From contig CAIQJF010000039.1 of NCBI GenBank assembly GCA_903872075.1, positions 16,009 to 80,008 on the forward strand: DNA of 64,000 nt. The letters run 5' to 3'. The position numbers and the translations under genes were made by a program. Positions 25,561 to 33,106 of this stretch are shown piece by piece (position 1 is the first letter of the stretch; every line of letters starts with the position of its first letter). The stretch is from an uncultured Caulobacteraceae bacterium (lineage in GTDB: Bacteria; Pseudomonadota; Alphaproteobacteria; Caulobacterales; Caulobacteraceae). The notes below the pieces were generated by a model. That model saw only the letters and a list, made by a program, of their open reading frames with translations. It did no database searches and was not told where the DNA came from.

Positions 25561-26115
25561 ATGAACCACACAGCCTATGACATCCGGCGCGCCACGCAGG
25601 ATGACGCCGAGGCTCTGGCTCAAGTCCATGAGACGACGTGGCGCGAGACCTACGCCGGCCTGATGTCAGAACAACTGCTCGACGCCCTCACCGCCGACGC
25701 CCGGGCCGAGGCCTGGCGGCGAATTCTCACCGGACAGGCCGGCTATCTGGGCACAACCTATGTGGCCGATCGGGACGGAACCCTGGCCGCCTATGGCTCC
25801 TGCGGCGAGCAGCGCCACGCGGCGTTCGCCGAGGCCGGCTATGGCGGCGAGTTCGCCGCGGTTTACGTCCGCGCCGCCGACCAGCGGCGGGGACTGGGCA
25901 CGCGCCTGATGCGGGCGATGATGGATGACCTGACCGCGCGCGGCCTGAATGCCTTCACCCTCTGGGTGCCGCGCAACAATATTCCCGCCCGTTCGCTCTA
26001 CGAGCAGCTCGGCGGGAAGGTCATCGGCCAGCGCACCGACACCCGCGACCAGGGAACCCTGGTGGAGATCGCCTATGGCTGGCCGGACCCGGCCGCGTCC
26101 ATGGCCGCGGCCTGA
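25561..26115 (+). CDS. GNAT family N-acetyltransferase
   Basis: A 184-residue protein. The acetyl-CoA binding motif is in AVYVRAADQRRGLGTRLM (R/Q-x-x-G-x-G/A type), preceded by the strand GGEFAAVYV and followed by LWVPRNNIPARSLYEQLGG, typical of motif B. The N-terminus (YDIRRATQDDAEALAQVHE) is the usual start of this group. It transfers an acetyl group to an amine of unknown identity. GAGGTGAGG precedes the ATG. It is convergent with a PEP-CTERM gene, 12 bp apart. Confidence 0.9.
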   Translation: MNHTAYDIRRATQDDAEALAQVHETTWRETYAGLMSEQLLDALTADARAEAWRRILTGQAGYLGTTYVADRDGTLAAYGSCGEQRHAAFAEAGYGGEFAAVYVRAADQRRGLGTRLMRAMMDDLTARGLNAFTLWVPRNNIPARSLYEQLGGKVIGQRTDTRDQGTLVEIAYGWPDPAASMAAA

Positions 26116-26127
26116 CGGTCTCTTGAC

Positions 26128-26724
26128 TCAGGCCGTGTGCGCCTTGCGCCGGCGCAGCGACGCGCCAGCGATGCCCAGGCCGACGAGCATGGTCGCCCAG
26201 GTCGCCGGTTCGGGAAGCGCCGGGATGTCGGCGGTGATGATCGCCACCTGTGTGGGGTACTCGCTCACGTCTTCCGCGCTGTAGTCGCAGTTCAGGCCCA
26301 GGAACGGGACGCAACCGCCGGAACTGTTGTTGCTCGGCGAGAAGAAGCTGCTCCAATAGGTCTGTCCGCCCTGGGTCACCACGACGGCGTAGACATTGTC
26401 CAGGAGTCCGCCTTCGTCCGGGTCGGATGCGAATGCCGTGGTTCCGGTGTTGTCTGTGAATGGCACGAAGGCCCGGCCGAAGCCTCCGATCGGTCCCAGA
26501 TCCTCGAAGCCCGGCGAATTCGGTCCGAACAACGAATAGATGCGCACGCTGTCGAAGGCGGTGGCCGTGGTGTTGGTGACGTACATGACCGGACCGTCGG
26601 TGGTCACGCCGTCGAAGTCGTAGGCCGCCGTCACCGTGCCCAACAGTTGCGTCGCCGCCGGCGCGCTGGTGGCGATCAGGCCGCTCGCAAGCGCCGCGCC
26701 GGTAAGAATGTGTTTGAGAGTCAT
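26128..26724 (-). CDS. PEP-CTERM sorting-domain protein (2)
   Basis: A 198-residue exported protein with a signal peptide (ILTGAALASGLIATSAPA). The tail is LPEPATWATMLVGLGIAGAS followed by LRRRK, the classic exosortase signal. The mature part is beta-rich and Asn/Gly/Ser-rich, with one cysteine pair region (GGCVPFLGLNCDYS) that could form a disulfide. No enzyme motif is seen. It is on the opposite strand to PEP-CTERM gene 1, so it is not in the same transcript. Confidence 0.9.
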   Translation of the reverse strand: MTLKHILTGAALASGLIATSAPAATQLLGTVTAAYDFDGVTTDGPVMYVTNTTATAFDSVRIYSLFGPNSPGFEDLGPIGGFGRAFVPFTDNTGTTAFASDPDEGGLLDNVYAVVVTQGGQTYWSSFFSPSNNSSGGCVPFLGLNCDYSAEDVSEYPTQVAIITADIPALPEPATWATMLVGLGIAGASLRRRKAHTA

Positions 26725-26870
26725 GAACTTGCCCCAGGGGCCGCGCCGCGATCACCATGATCCGCCGTCGTACTTGGCCCCGTGCGAGGCTTAGGTCGGA
26801 CGAGGTGGAGGGGGGAGGCGCGTCGGCGCGCGGATCGATGCGAAATGATGCGCCCACGCGAAAGCGACGC

Positions 26871-27770
26871 CTATTCGGGGAAGGGAACCCCCGGCATGGG
26901 TCCGCGGGACATTGACTGGCCGAAGGGCATGGCGAGCATAAAGGCGCCGCCGGCCGCCTGGGCCACCGCGCTGACGCTCTGTGTCAGGTGGGCGACCACG
27001 TCCTCCGCCACCGAGCCTTCCGGCGCCAGGGGGTCCCCCGCGGCCATGGCGGCGTGACGGGCGTCGTCGGCCGCGGGATCGTCGCTGAGCAGCCCTGTGC
27101 GCTCCATGACGAACGCGCCGGCCACGGGGACGCCGCCGCCAACGCGTTGCAGGGTCAGGGTCAGGCCGTCCATGACGTCGGCGCGGTTGCGTAGAACGGT
27201 GTTTGAGATGCTGAAGATGAACACCCCCGTATTCGGGTCCGCGCAGAACGCGAACAGCTGCGCCTGGGAGGGAAAGGCGACACCCTCGAAGACCATGTCG
27301 GCCACGGTCAGACGGAAGGTCAGCAGCCCGTGAGCGCCGCGACGGATCAGGATCCGGTCGACCATGAAGCGGCCAGGCTGGTCGATCGCCGGCCGGGTCG
27401 ACCGCCAGAAGCCCTCATAGGCGCCGCCGCGCGCCTCGGTGGTCATCAAAGCCTCCTTCAGGACCTCCGGCGGCAGCCACGAGGTTTCGATGGAAGGCGT
27501 CGCGGGCGTGTGGGTGGGGGCTTCGACCCCCAGCGCCAGGGTGAAGGCCTCCAGATCGTGTTCCCAGTCCAGGCCGGTGAAGCCGGGCCGGCGGCCGGCG
27601 ATCGTCGTGGTGAGACTGGAGAGGTTGTGGCCGCTGGGGGCGTTCACGCCGCCGAGCCAGCGCGCCACCACCGACTTGTCCACCCGCAGTTCGGCCGCCA
27701 GCCGGCCGCGGCTGAGCGAGAGGATCTTCATCGCGAGGGCCAGCTTGGCCGGAAAATCGTCAATGGTCAT
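26871..27770 (-). CDS. XRE-like helix-turn-helix protein with ligand-type C-terminal domain
   Basis: A 299-residue protein. The N-terminal HTH is in FPAKLALAMKILSLSRGRLA and AELRVDKSVVARWLGGV (about residues 6-45), with recognition helix KSVVARWL. A large C-terminal region lacks a motif I recognise; its VDRILIRRGAHGLLTFRLTV stretch looks like a small sensor sheet. The ATG at 27770 follows GGAGG; an earlier in-frame start has no site. Three TGCGAA direct repeats just upstream are candidate operator sites, suggesting autoregulation. Targets are unknown. Confidence 0.75.
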   Translation of the reverse strand: MTIDDFPAKLALAMKILSLSRGRLAAELRVDKSVVARWLGGVNAPSGHNLSSLTTTIAGRRPGFTGLDWEHDLEAFTLALGVEAPTHTPATPSIETSWLPPEVLKEALMTTEARGGAYEGFWRSTRPAIDQPGRFMVDRILIRRGAHGLLTFRLTVADMVFEGVAFPSQAQLFAFCADPNTGVFIFSISNTVLRNRADVMDGLTLTLQRVGGGVPVAGAFVMERTGLLSDDPAADDARHAAMAAGDPLAPEGSVAEDVVAHLTQSVSAVAQAAGGAFMLAMPFGQSMSRGPMPGVPFPE

Positions 27771-27802
27771 GTGCGCCTCCGTCGAGAGGTTACCCACCCC
27801 GG

Positions 27803-27827
27803 TTCGCACCGTTCGCACAGTTTCGCA
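27803..27827 (-). promoter_or_regulatory. Three TGCGAA direct repeats upstream of the XRE-like gene
   Basis: On the minus strand TGCGAA occurs three times (27827-27822, 27817-27812, 27808-27803), spaced 10 and 9 bp, about one helical turn apart. They lie 33-57 bp before the XRE-like start codon. Repeats phased on one face of the helix are typical operator half-sites. The rest of the 225-bp interval to the next gene shows nothing else clear. Confidence 0.5.
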
Positions 27828-27995
27828 ACGCGGAGACGCCGCAAGTCCTTGGGCCGGGCCGACGACGGTCGCCGGGAAGCACGGCCGCCGCCGATCGTCT
27901 TAGCGCCGCGGGATTCCGTGCCGCCGGCGGTTGAAGGCGGGGCGATTTCCGTGGACAAGGCGCCCTGTCGTCGACGCGATCCCGTGAGGCCCGAA

Positions 27996-28472
27996 ATGCA
28001 CGCTGCCCCTGTGTCCAGGACCATCGTCGCCGGCTGGGTCAGGGCCCTGATGCTCTCGATGATGGTCTTCGTCGTCGCCGCGCCCGCCGCAGCGGCGCCG
28101 TCCACGGCCAAGGCAAACGCGAAGGCCATCTCCACCGGGATGGCCAAGGCCGCGGGGGAAGGGGGCGACGGGTCCGCTCCCGCCGGCGCGAAACCCAGAT
28201 ATGACTCGCGACCGCGTGGCTGCGTCGCCCGGGGCGGCGAGATCGCCCGAGGGCCGCTGGGCGAGCGCTATTGCCGGTTCGTCCTTTCGGACGGTGGGAA
28301 GGCCTGCACAGACGCCTCACAGTGCGCCGGCGACTGCCTCTACAAATCGCCCGAAGCCTATTCGGCCCCGCCGGGACAGGTCGTCGGCTTCTGCCAGCGG
28401 GAGAACGCCACCCCGGGCTGCTACGCCCGCGTCATCAACGGCCGCGCCGTCAGCCTGGGCTGCGAGGACTGA
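27996..28472 (+). CDS. Cysteine-rich secreted protein of unknown function
   Basis: A 158-residue protein with a signal peptide (ALMLSMMVFVVAAPAAAAPS). The mature C-terminal half has eight cysteines (PRGCVAR, YCRFV, KACTDASQCAGDCLY, FCQRE, GCYARV, LGCED), enough for four disulfides, which implies an oxidised periplasmic or extracellular domain. GAGG lies six bases before the ATG at 27996. No catalytic motif is recognisable. It is divergent from the XRE-like gene and could be under its control. Confidence 0.7.
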   Translation: MHAAPVSRTIVAGWVRALMLSMMVFVVAAPAAAAPSTAKANAKAISTGMAKAAGEGGDGSAPAGAKPRYDSRPRGCVARGGEIARGPLGERYCRFVLSDGGKACTDASQCAGDCLYKSPEAYSAPPGQVVGFCQRENATPGCYARVINGRAVSLGCED

Positions 28473-28557
28473 CCCGTCGGGACGTCGGCGGCCTCGACCG
28501 CGACGGCGGGCGCTGGCAAGCTTGCGGGGAGAGGAAACCCGCCAAGGAGCGCCCGCC

Positions 28558-28929
28558 ATGTATGTCGCCGGACTCGTCATTCCCGTGCCCGAGGATCGGA
28601 TGGAGGCCTATCGCCAGTGGGCGGAGTTCAGCGGCGCGTTCTTCAGGGAATACGGATGCCTGGAGATTGTCGACAGCTGGGAGGACTTCGTGCCTGACGG
28701 CAAGACCACCGACTTCCGCCGCGCGGTGGCGGCGAAGCCCGGCGAAAAGATCGTCCTCTCGTGGCAGATCTGGCCGGACAAGGAGAGCTTCCAAGCCGCC
28801 GAGGCCCGGATGCACGAGGACCCGCGCATGGACAGCGCCGGCGAGCCGCCGTTCGACGCCTCGCGCCTGATCCTCGGCTGCTTCCAGCCGTTGTATGCGA
28901 CGGGACGGGACGGTACGTCGCAGGGGTAA
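28558..28929 (+). CDS. DUF1428 family protein
   Basis: A 123-residue protein starting MYVAGLVIPVPEDRMEAYRQ and containing EYGCLEIVDSWEDFVPDGK and ILSWQIWPDKESFQAAEAR-like segments. These mark the DUF1428 family, which adopts a dimeric alpha/beta (ferredoxin-like) barrel fold. Function is not established. AAGGAG precedes the ATG. It starts 85 bp after the cysteine-rich gene. Confidence 0.88.
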   Translation: MYVAGLVIPVPEDRMEAYRQWAEFSGAFFREYGCLEIVDSWEDFVPDGKTTDFRRAVAAKPGEKIVLSWQIWPDKESFQAAEARMHEDPRMDSAGEPPFDASRLILGCFQPLYATGRDGTSQG

Positions 28930-29028
28930 TTCAGGCCAAAACGCCGTGAACGCGTGCGTGGCCGCGCCAACCGTGACACCCTCCGGACCACTAGGGGCAG
29001 TTCGGCAATCTCGAGGGGGAGTTACCCA

Positions 29029-29673
29029 ATGAAGCTGTTCAACCGCCTATTCGCGGGCGTGGCTGTCGCCTGCGCGCTCGCCGGTTCGGCCCAGGCCGCC
29101 GGCCCGCTGCAGGTGTCCACGCATTTTCCTTATCCCATCACCGGGGTCGACCCCTACCAGGGCGATCTGGGTAGTATCGGGGTGTCATCTGGCCTGGACT
29201 ATCCGGTCACGGTGATCCCGACGGGCCCGGTCAAACTTGAGTTCCGCCTGCTCGAATCCCACGCGGTGCGCGGCGGCTATCAGGTGCTCTCTCTGGATGT
29301 GGGGGGAACCTCCTTCGCCGTGCCCCTGCAGTCGTTCTTCGCCTCCGGAACCCTGCTCGGCACGGTGACCAGCCCTCTGTCTTTCGACAACCTGATCGGC
29401 ATCACCGACACCTTTGGCCCCGAGCCGGCGGCCTTCATCTGGGGCACGTTCCCGGTCTACCTCACCGACGCCGACACCGCCGCCCTGACGGGCATCGGTC
29501 CCTTTATCGGCAGTGTCTCCAAGCTCTATTTCAACGCCGGCGACCACGCCCTCTTCGAGGTCGATGTCGCCTCCGGCGTTCCCGAGCCGACGGCCTGGTC
29601 CCTGATGTTCCTGGGCGTCGGCCTGATGGGCGCGCAGCTGCGGCTGCGCCGGCTGACGGCGTCCGCCGCCTAG
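29029..29673 (+). CDS. PEP-CTERM sorting-domain protein (3)
   Basis: A 214-residue exported protein with a signal peptide (LFAGVAVACALAGSAQA) and C-terminal VPEPTAWSLMFLGVGLMGAQ followed by LRLRR. The mature part is beta-rich and cysteine-free. The GGGGGAG site sits before the ATG. Its stop codon TAG shares the palindrome CTAG with the stop of convergent PEP-CTERM gene 4, so the two coding regions overlap by 4 bp. Confidence 0.9.
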   Translation: MKLFNRLFAGVAVACALAGSAQAAGPLQVSTHFPYPITGVDPYQGDLGSIGVSSGLDYPVTVIPTGPVKLEFRLLESHAVRGGYQVLSLDVGGTSFAVPLQSFFASGTLLGTVTSPLSFDNLIGITDTFGPEPAAFIWGTFPVYLTDADTAALTGIGPFIGSVSKLYFNAGDHALFEVDVASGVPEPTAWSLMFLGVGLMGAQLRLRRLTASAA

Positions 29674-30380
29674 AGTGCCGCCGCGCCGGCGGGCTTTGAT
29701 CTTGGCCCGTCGGCGCGCGATCTGAGGGTCGCGCCGATCCCACAGACGCCGAGTAGCATCAGGGCCCAGGTTGTGGGTTCAGGGATGCCGAGCAAGCCAA
29801 GCATCTGGAAGCTCTCGGACGGGATCGGACCGACGCCCTGCGCATAGGCCTGTGACAGACCGCTATTCACGTCCCAGGCAACCGGGCCGCCGAAACCGGT
29901 GAGCCCGTTGCTGAGCGCGATCCAAAGGGTCATCTTGCACCCATCGAATCCGCAATCGAAGCCCGCGTTGATGGGGAAAAACACCTCGCTCGCGCGCAAT
30001 CCGGTTCCCGGCAGAGGCGCGCTGCTGTTGATCGCCGCAACGCCGCCAGCCAAGGCCGTCGCGCCGCCGATCCCGAACGGATTGCCGTCATAGATCGCCC
30101 AATCCACGCTGGAGAGTCGATCGCCAGGGTTTGTCCAGACGGTGAGGTCCATGGCGGCCACGTAGAAGAATCCGTCGCCGCCGGTTGCGTCCAGGACGAA
30201 GGAATCGGCGATCGGATTTCCGCCGTTCGCGCCGAACGCGATGGACGACGTCAGCGGAGTCGGGCCGTTGCTGTACAGGACCGGCCAGCCGGGCTGAGCG
30301 TGTACGCCAAGAGCCGCCGCCGAGAGCGCAAGCGCCGCCGCCAGCGCCAGCCTGACGGATCGTCCGAATGTCAAAGTCAT
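29670..30380 (-). CDS. PEP-CTERM sorting-domain protein (4)
   Basis: A 236-residue exported protein. The signal peptide is ALAAALALSAAALGVHA, and the exosortase tail is IPEPTTWALMLLGVCGIGAT followed by LRSR. A CGFDGC pair in the mature part may form a disulfide. The ATG at 30380 is chosen because GGTGAGG precedes it; an earlier in-frame start is less well placed. A perfect FNR/FixK-type box lies 55-68 bp upstream, so its expression may respond to oxygen. Confidence 0.88.
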   Translation of the reverse strand: MTLTFGRSVRLALAAALALSAAALGVHAQPGWPVLYSNGPTPLTSSIAFGANGGNPIADSFVLDATGGDGFFYVAAMDLTVWTNPGDRLSSVDWAIYDGNPFGIGGATALAGGVAAINSSAPLPGTGLRASEVFFPINAGFDCGFDGCKMTLWIALSNGLTGFGGPVAWDVNSGLSQAYAQGVGPIPSESFQMLGLLGIPEPTTWALMLLGVCGIGATLRSRADGPRSKPAGAAAL

Positions 30381-30434
30381 CGACCTCACCCTTTTCTGCA
30401 CAATGAAGACTGCCCCCGCCTTCGGGCTTGAGAC

Positions 30435-30448
30435 TTGATGTCGATCAA
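30435..30448. promoter_or_regulatory. Second FNR/FixK-type box
   Basis: TTGAT-GTCG-ATCAA matches the FNR/FixK consensus exactly, again extended to CTTGAT...ATCAAG. It lies 55 bp upstream of PEP-CTERM gene 4 and 229 bp upstream of the rightward glycine-zipper gene at 30677; the former spacing is more typical. The surrounding 296-bp interval (30381-30676) turns unusually AT-rich toward the glycine-zipper gene, consistent with a promoter, but I cannot place a -10 with confidence. Confidence 0.65.
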
Positions 30449-30676
30449 GTTCCGGTGGGTTCGGCTTGCGTTCCGGGGGTCAGTCGTCGCAATATTAGGA
30501 CACGCAGCCAGAAATGCGGACTCCGTAATAAATTATCATGTCAGTGTTCGACGATAAAAATACGCGACCCATGGAACAAAAACAATCGTATTTCATTTAA
30601 TAAATTCAATCCATTGAACGGACTGATCGGCGAATTGCTGTGAATTGTCCTGCATGAAACCTGTTTTGAGGAACAT

Positions 30677-31426
30677 ATGATCAAAAAGAACGCGCCCTTT
30701 GCCATCTGTGCGGCCGTCGTCATTTCGGGCCTCGCGTTTGAGTCGGCGGTGGCCCAATCCTATCAAGGGCAGACCTACCCGTCTCAGAGCCGCTATCCGG
30801 CCGGGCCGTCGCAGGACGGGCCCCGGTCCAACGCCTATGACGCCGCCTATCGCACCGGCTACCGCGCCGGCTACCAGGCCGCCCGTCAGGGCGCGCGCTA
30901 CAACGATCAGCCGACCCCGGTCGCCTTCTCCGGAACCGTGGATCCTAACCAGCGGTGGCGTCAGCGCTACGGCCAGACCTACACCTACAACGACGATCGC
31001 TATTACCAGGAGTGCCATGACCGGCCCGATCCGGGCGGTGTCATCGCCGGGGCCCTGATCGGCGGTCTGCTGGGCAACGCGGCCGGCGGTCGTGGCGGCG
31101 GACGCGCTGGCGCTACAGTGGCGGGCATCGTCGTCGGCGGCGCTGTCGGCGCGGCCCTGACCAGTCACATGGACTGCGCGGATCGCAGCTATGCCTACAG
31201 GACCTATTCCGACGGCTTCAACTCGGGCCGGCCGAACAGCAACTGGCAGTGGGAAAACCCGGGCAACGGCCACTACGGCGATTTCCGGGTCGGTGAATAT
31301 TACACCGACCAGGACGGCTTCCGGTGCGCTAACTACACCCAGCAGATCTGGGTCGACGGCTCGCCCCAGGCCGCCAGCGGCCGGGCGTGCCAGCAGCCCG
31401 ACGCCACATGGTCGATCGTCAGCTAG
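30677..31426 (+). CDS. Glycine-zipper 2TM domain envelope protein
   Basis: A 249-residue protein with a signal peptide (AICAAVVISGLAFESAVA). A Tyr/Arg/Gly-rich segment with AYRTGYRAGYQAARQGARY repeats is followed by a glycine zipper (about residues 119-162: GGVIAGALIGGLLGNAAGG and AGIVVGGAVGAALT). This architecture matches outer-membrane glycine-zipper proteins such as the 17-kDa antigen family. The C-terminal part has a Cys pair (RCANY, RACQQ). AGGAA precedes the ATG. It may be a lipid-associated or surface protein; the precise role is unknown. Confidence 0.82.
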   Translation: MIKKNAPFAICAAVVISGLAFESAVAQSYQGQTYPSQSRYPAGPSQDGPRSNAYDAAYRTGYRAGYQAARQGARYNDQPTPVAFSGTVDPNQRWRQRYGQTYTYNDDRYYQECHDRPDPGGVIAGALIGGLLGNAAGGRGGGRAGATVAGIVVGGAVGAALTSHMDCADRSYAYRTYSDGFNSGRPNSNWQWENPGNGHYGDFRVGEYYTDQDGFRCANYTQQIWVDGSPQAASGRACQQPDATWSIVS

Positions 31427-31478
31427 CCCGCTTCGGGCTCACGATCGCTAACCCCACACACGCCTACAGGAGATAATC

Positions 31479-31871
31479 ATGCGCCCAATGCTTCTTGCGG
31501 CTGCGGCCGTCGCTGTCATCGGTCTTGCCGGCGCGCCGGCTCTCGCCCAGGACACCGGACCGGCCAGGGTGGGACAGACCTCGCTCGGCCCCGTCCTCAC
31601 CGACAGCCAGGGGATGAGCCTCTACACCTTCAACCGTGACATGCCCGGCTTCTCCAACTGCAACGCCCTGTGCGCCGCCGCCTGGCCGCCGCTGATCGCC
31701 GCTGCCGACGCCAAGGCCGGCGGCGATTGGTCGATCATCCCACGGGATGACGGCAAGCGGCAGTGGGCTTACAAGACCAAGGCTGTCTATACCTGGACCA
31801 AGGACGCCAAGCCCGGCGACACTACCGGCGACGGCGCCGATAGCGGCAAGTGGCATATCGCCAAGCCGTGA
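31479..31871 (+). CDS. COG4315-like secreted protein
   Basis: A 130-residue exported protein with a signal peptide (LLAAAAVAVIGLAGAPALA). It has the repeated Y-x-[FW]-x2-D pattern of COG4315: SLYTFNRDMPG and AVYTWTKDAKPGD, plus a CNALCAAAWPPL segment with two cysteines. Members are predicted lipoproteins or periplasmic proteins of unknown function. AGGAG lies close to the ATG. It follows the glycine-zipper gene by 52 bp and could share its transcript. Confidence 0.87.
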   Translation: MRPMLLAAAAVAVIGLAGAPALAQDTGPARVGQTSLGPVLTDSQGMSLYTFNRDMPGFSNCNALCAAAWPPLIAAADAKAGGDWSIIPRDDGKRQWAYKTKAVYTWTKDAKPGDTTGDGADSGKWHIAKP

Positions 31872-31898
31872 CGGCGGCGCGGCGCCGGGGTGCGCCGT

Positions 31899-32123
31899 CT
31901 ACGACCGATCGTCTGCAAATGAGACGGCGTGTCTGGGACACTCGGCGATCGCCCGCAGGATGGCCGCCTCGCTGTCCGTGAACGGATTGATCGCAAGGGT
32001 TTTGAGATCTGGGCCGACTTCGAAACTGTGCCGGGCCCAGGCCATGCAAAGGGTCGAACCGGTGCATTTGTCCGGATCGACGACGACTATTCGTACGGGC
32101 TTCGTCTGGTCCGTGATCGTCAT
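31899..32123 (-). CDS. P450-type small ferredoxin
   Basis: A 74-residue ferredoxin. The cluster ligands are Cys20-x5-Cys26 (DKCTGSTLCMAW) and Cys62 in AECPRHAV, matching the [3Fe-4S]/[4Fe-4S] ferredoxins that donate electrons to bacterial P450s. The position between the first two cysteines that is often His is Ser here. It could serve either CYP153 in the window, both of which lack adjacent partners. It lies 68 bp after the transglutaminase operon on the same strand, so it may be cotranscribed with it. That link is unusual and unexplained. Confidence 0.82.
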   Translation of the reverse strand: MTITDQTKPVRIVVVDPDKCTGSTLCMAWARHSFEVGPDLKTLAINPFTDSEAAILRAIAECPRHAVSFADDRS

Positions 32124-32191
32124 GTCATGCTCACGATGCGGCGAACGACATCGTTCGCGCGCCATCCTTACACCCGGCCCTGGAAATCCCC

Positions 32192-33106
32192 CTACGTCCG
32201 CCCCCTGAACGCCGGCCGCAGCAGGGCCAGTTCCGCCTCGGGCGTCACATCCACCTCGACCTTCAGCGTCTGTTTGCCGGGGGAGAGGATGATGCCGTCG
32301 ATCGGGGCCACGTCCGAATAGTCGCGCCCCTGGGCGAGGACGATGTGGTCGTCCTGCGCCAGCATGGCGTTGGTGGGGTCGAAGCCGATCCAGCCGCGCT
32401 CCTCGCCGCACCACACCGCCACCCAGGCATGGGTGGCGTCCGCCCCCGCCAGCCGCGGCCGGCCGGGGGGCGGGGTCGTGCGCAGATAGCCGCTCACATA
32501 GCGCGCCGGCAGGCCCAGGCCTCTCAGGCCGCAGATCATGACGTGCGCGAAATCCTGGCACACCCCGCGCCGGGCCGCGAAGGCCTCGGACGGCCGGGTC
32601 GAGACATCCGTCGCCTTGGCGTCATAGACGAAATCGCCCCGGATCCGGTGCATCAGGTCGCTCGCCGCCTCGACGATCCCCCGCCCGGGCCAGAAACTCT
32701 GCCGCGCATAGTCGGTGATCCCGGCCGACAGGGGCGTTCGGGGGGTGGGATAGAGATAGCTGGCTGGGCCCTCCGGCCCCAGGTCGGCGGCCTCCAGGGC
32801 GCGGTTGCGCACCTGCTCCCAGGGCGCCCCGAAATCCAGTTCGGCCAGGGGCGTGTTCACCTCCACGCGCGAGACCGCTTCGATCACCAGCTTGCAGTGC
32901 GGCGTCTCGATCACCACCGTGTCGGTGGCCTCGGCGAAGGGGCCGGTGCGGGTTGAGGCCGAGGTCGGCTCCGGCGTCACCGTCAGGCGGGTCTCCAGCA
33001 CCGTCTGGCTCCCCGACGACCGCGGCGTCAGGCGCAGGGCGCAGCGGGCGAAGGTCACCTCCGACTCATAGGAATAGGTCGTCCGGTGACGCACCAGATA
33101 GATCAT
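32192..33106 (-). CDS. Transglutaminase-like cysteine peptidase (small)
   Basis: A 304-residue protein. An N-terminal beta-sandwich (bacterial transglutaminase N domain, [17 protein letters not shown]) is followed by the papain-like core with Cys183 (RRGVCQDFAH), His226 (DATHAWV) and Asp243 (GFDPTN), a complete triad. It starts with an ATGA overlap on the preceding ATP-grasp gene. Family members are inferred to hydrolyse or form amide bonds in peptide tags. No signal peptide, so it is cytoplasmic. Confidence 0.9.
   Translation of the reverse strand: MIYLVRHRTTYSYESEVTFARCALRLTPRSSGSQTVLETRLTVTPEPTSASTRTGPFAEATDTVVIETPHCKLVIEAVSRVEVNTPLAELDFGAPWEQVRNRALEAADLGPEGPASYLYPTPRTPLSAGITDYARQSFWPGRGIVEAASDLMHRIRGDFVYDAKATDVSTRPSEAFAARRGVCQDFAHVMICGLRGLGLPARYVSGYLRTTPPPGRPRLAGADATHAWVAVWCGEERGWIGFDPTNAMLAQDDHIVLAQGRDYSDVAPIDGIILSPGKQTLKVEVDVTPEAELALLRPAFRGRT

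Noticed and set aside
27330..27995. Upstream extension of the cysteine-rich secreted protein
   Set aside because: The extension overlaps the XRE-like gene and would bury the signal peptide; ATG 27996 has its own ribosome site.
30428..30643. 71-residue frame in the AT-rich interval
   Set aside because: It overlaps the FNR/FixK-type box, lacks a ribosome site and has no recognisable family.
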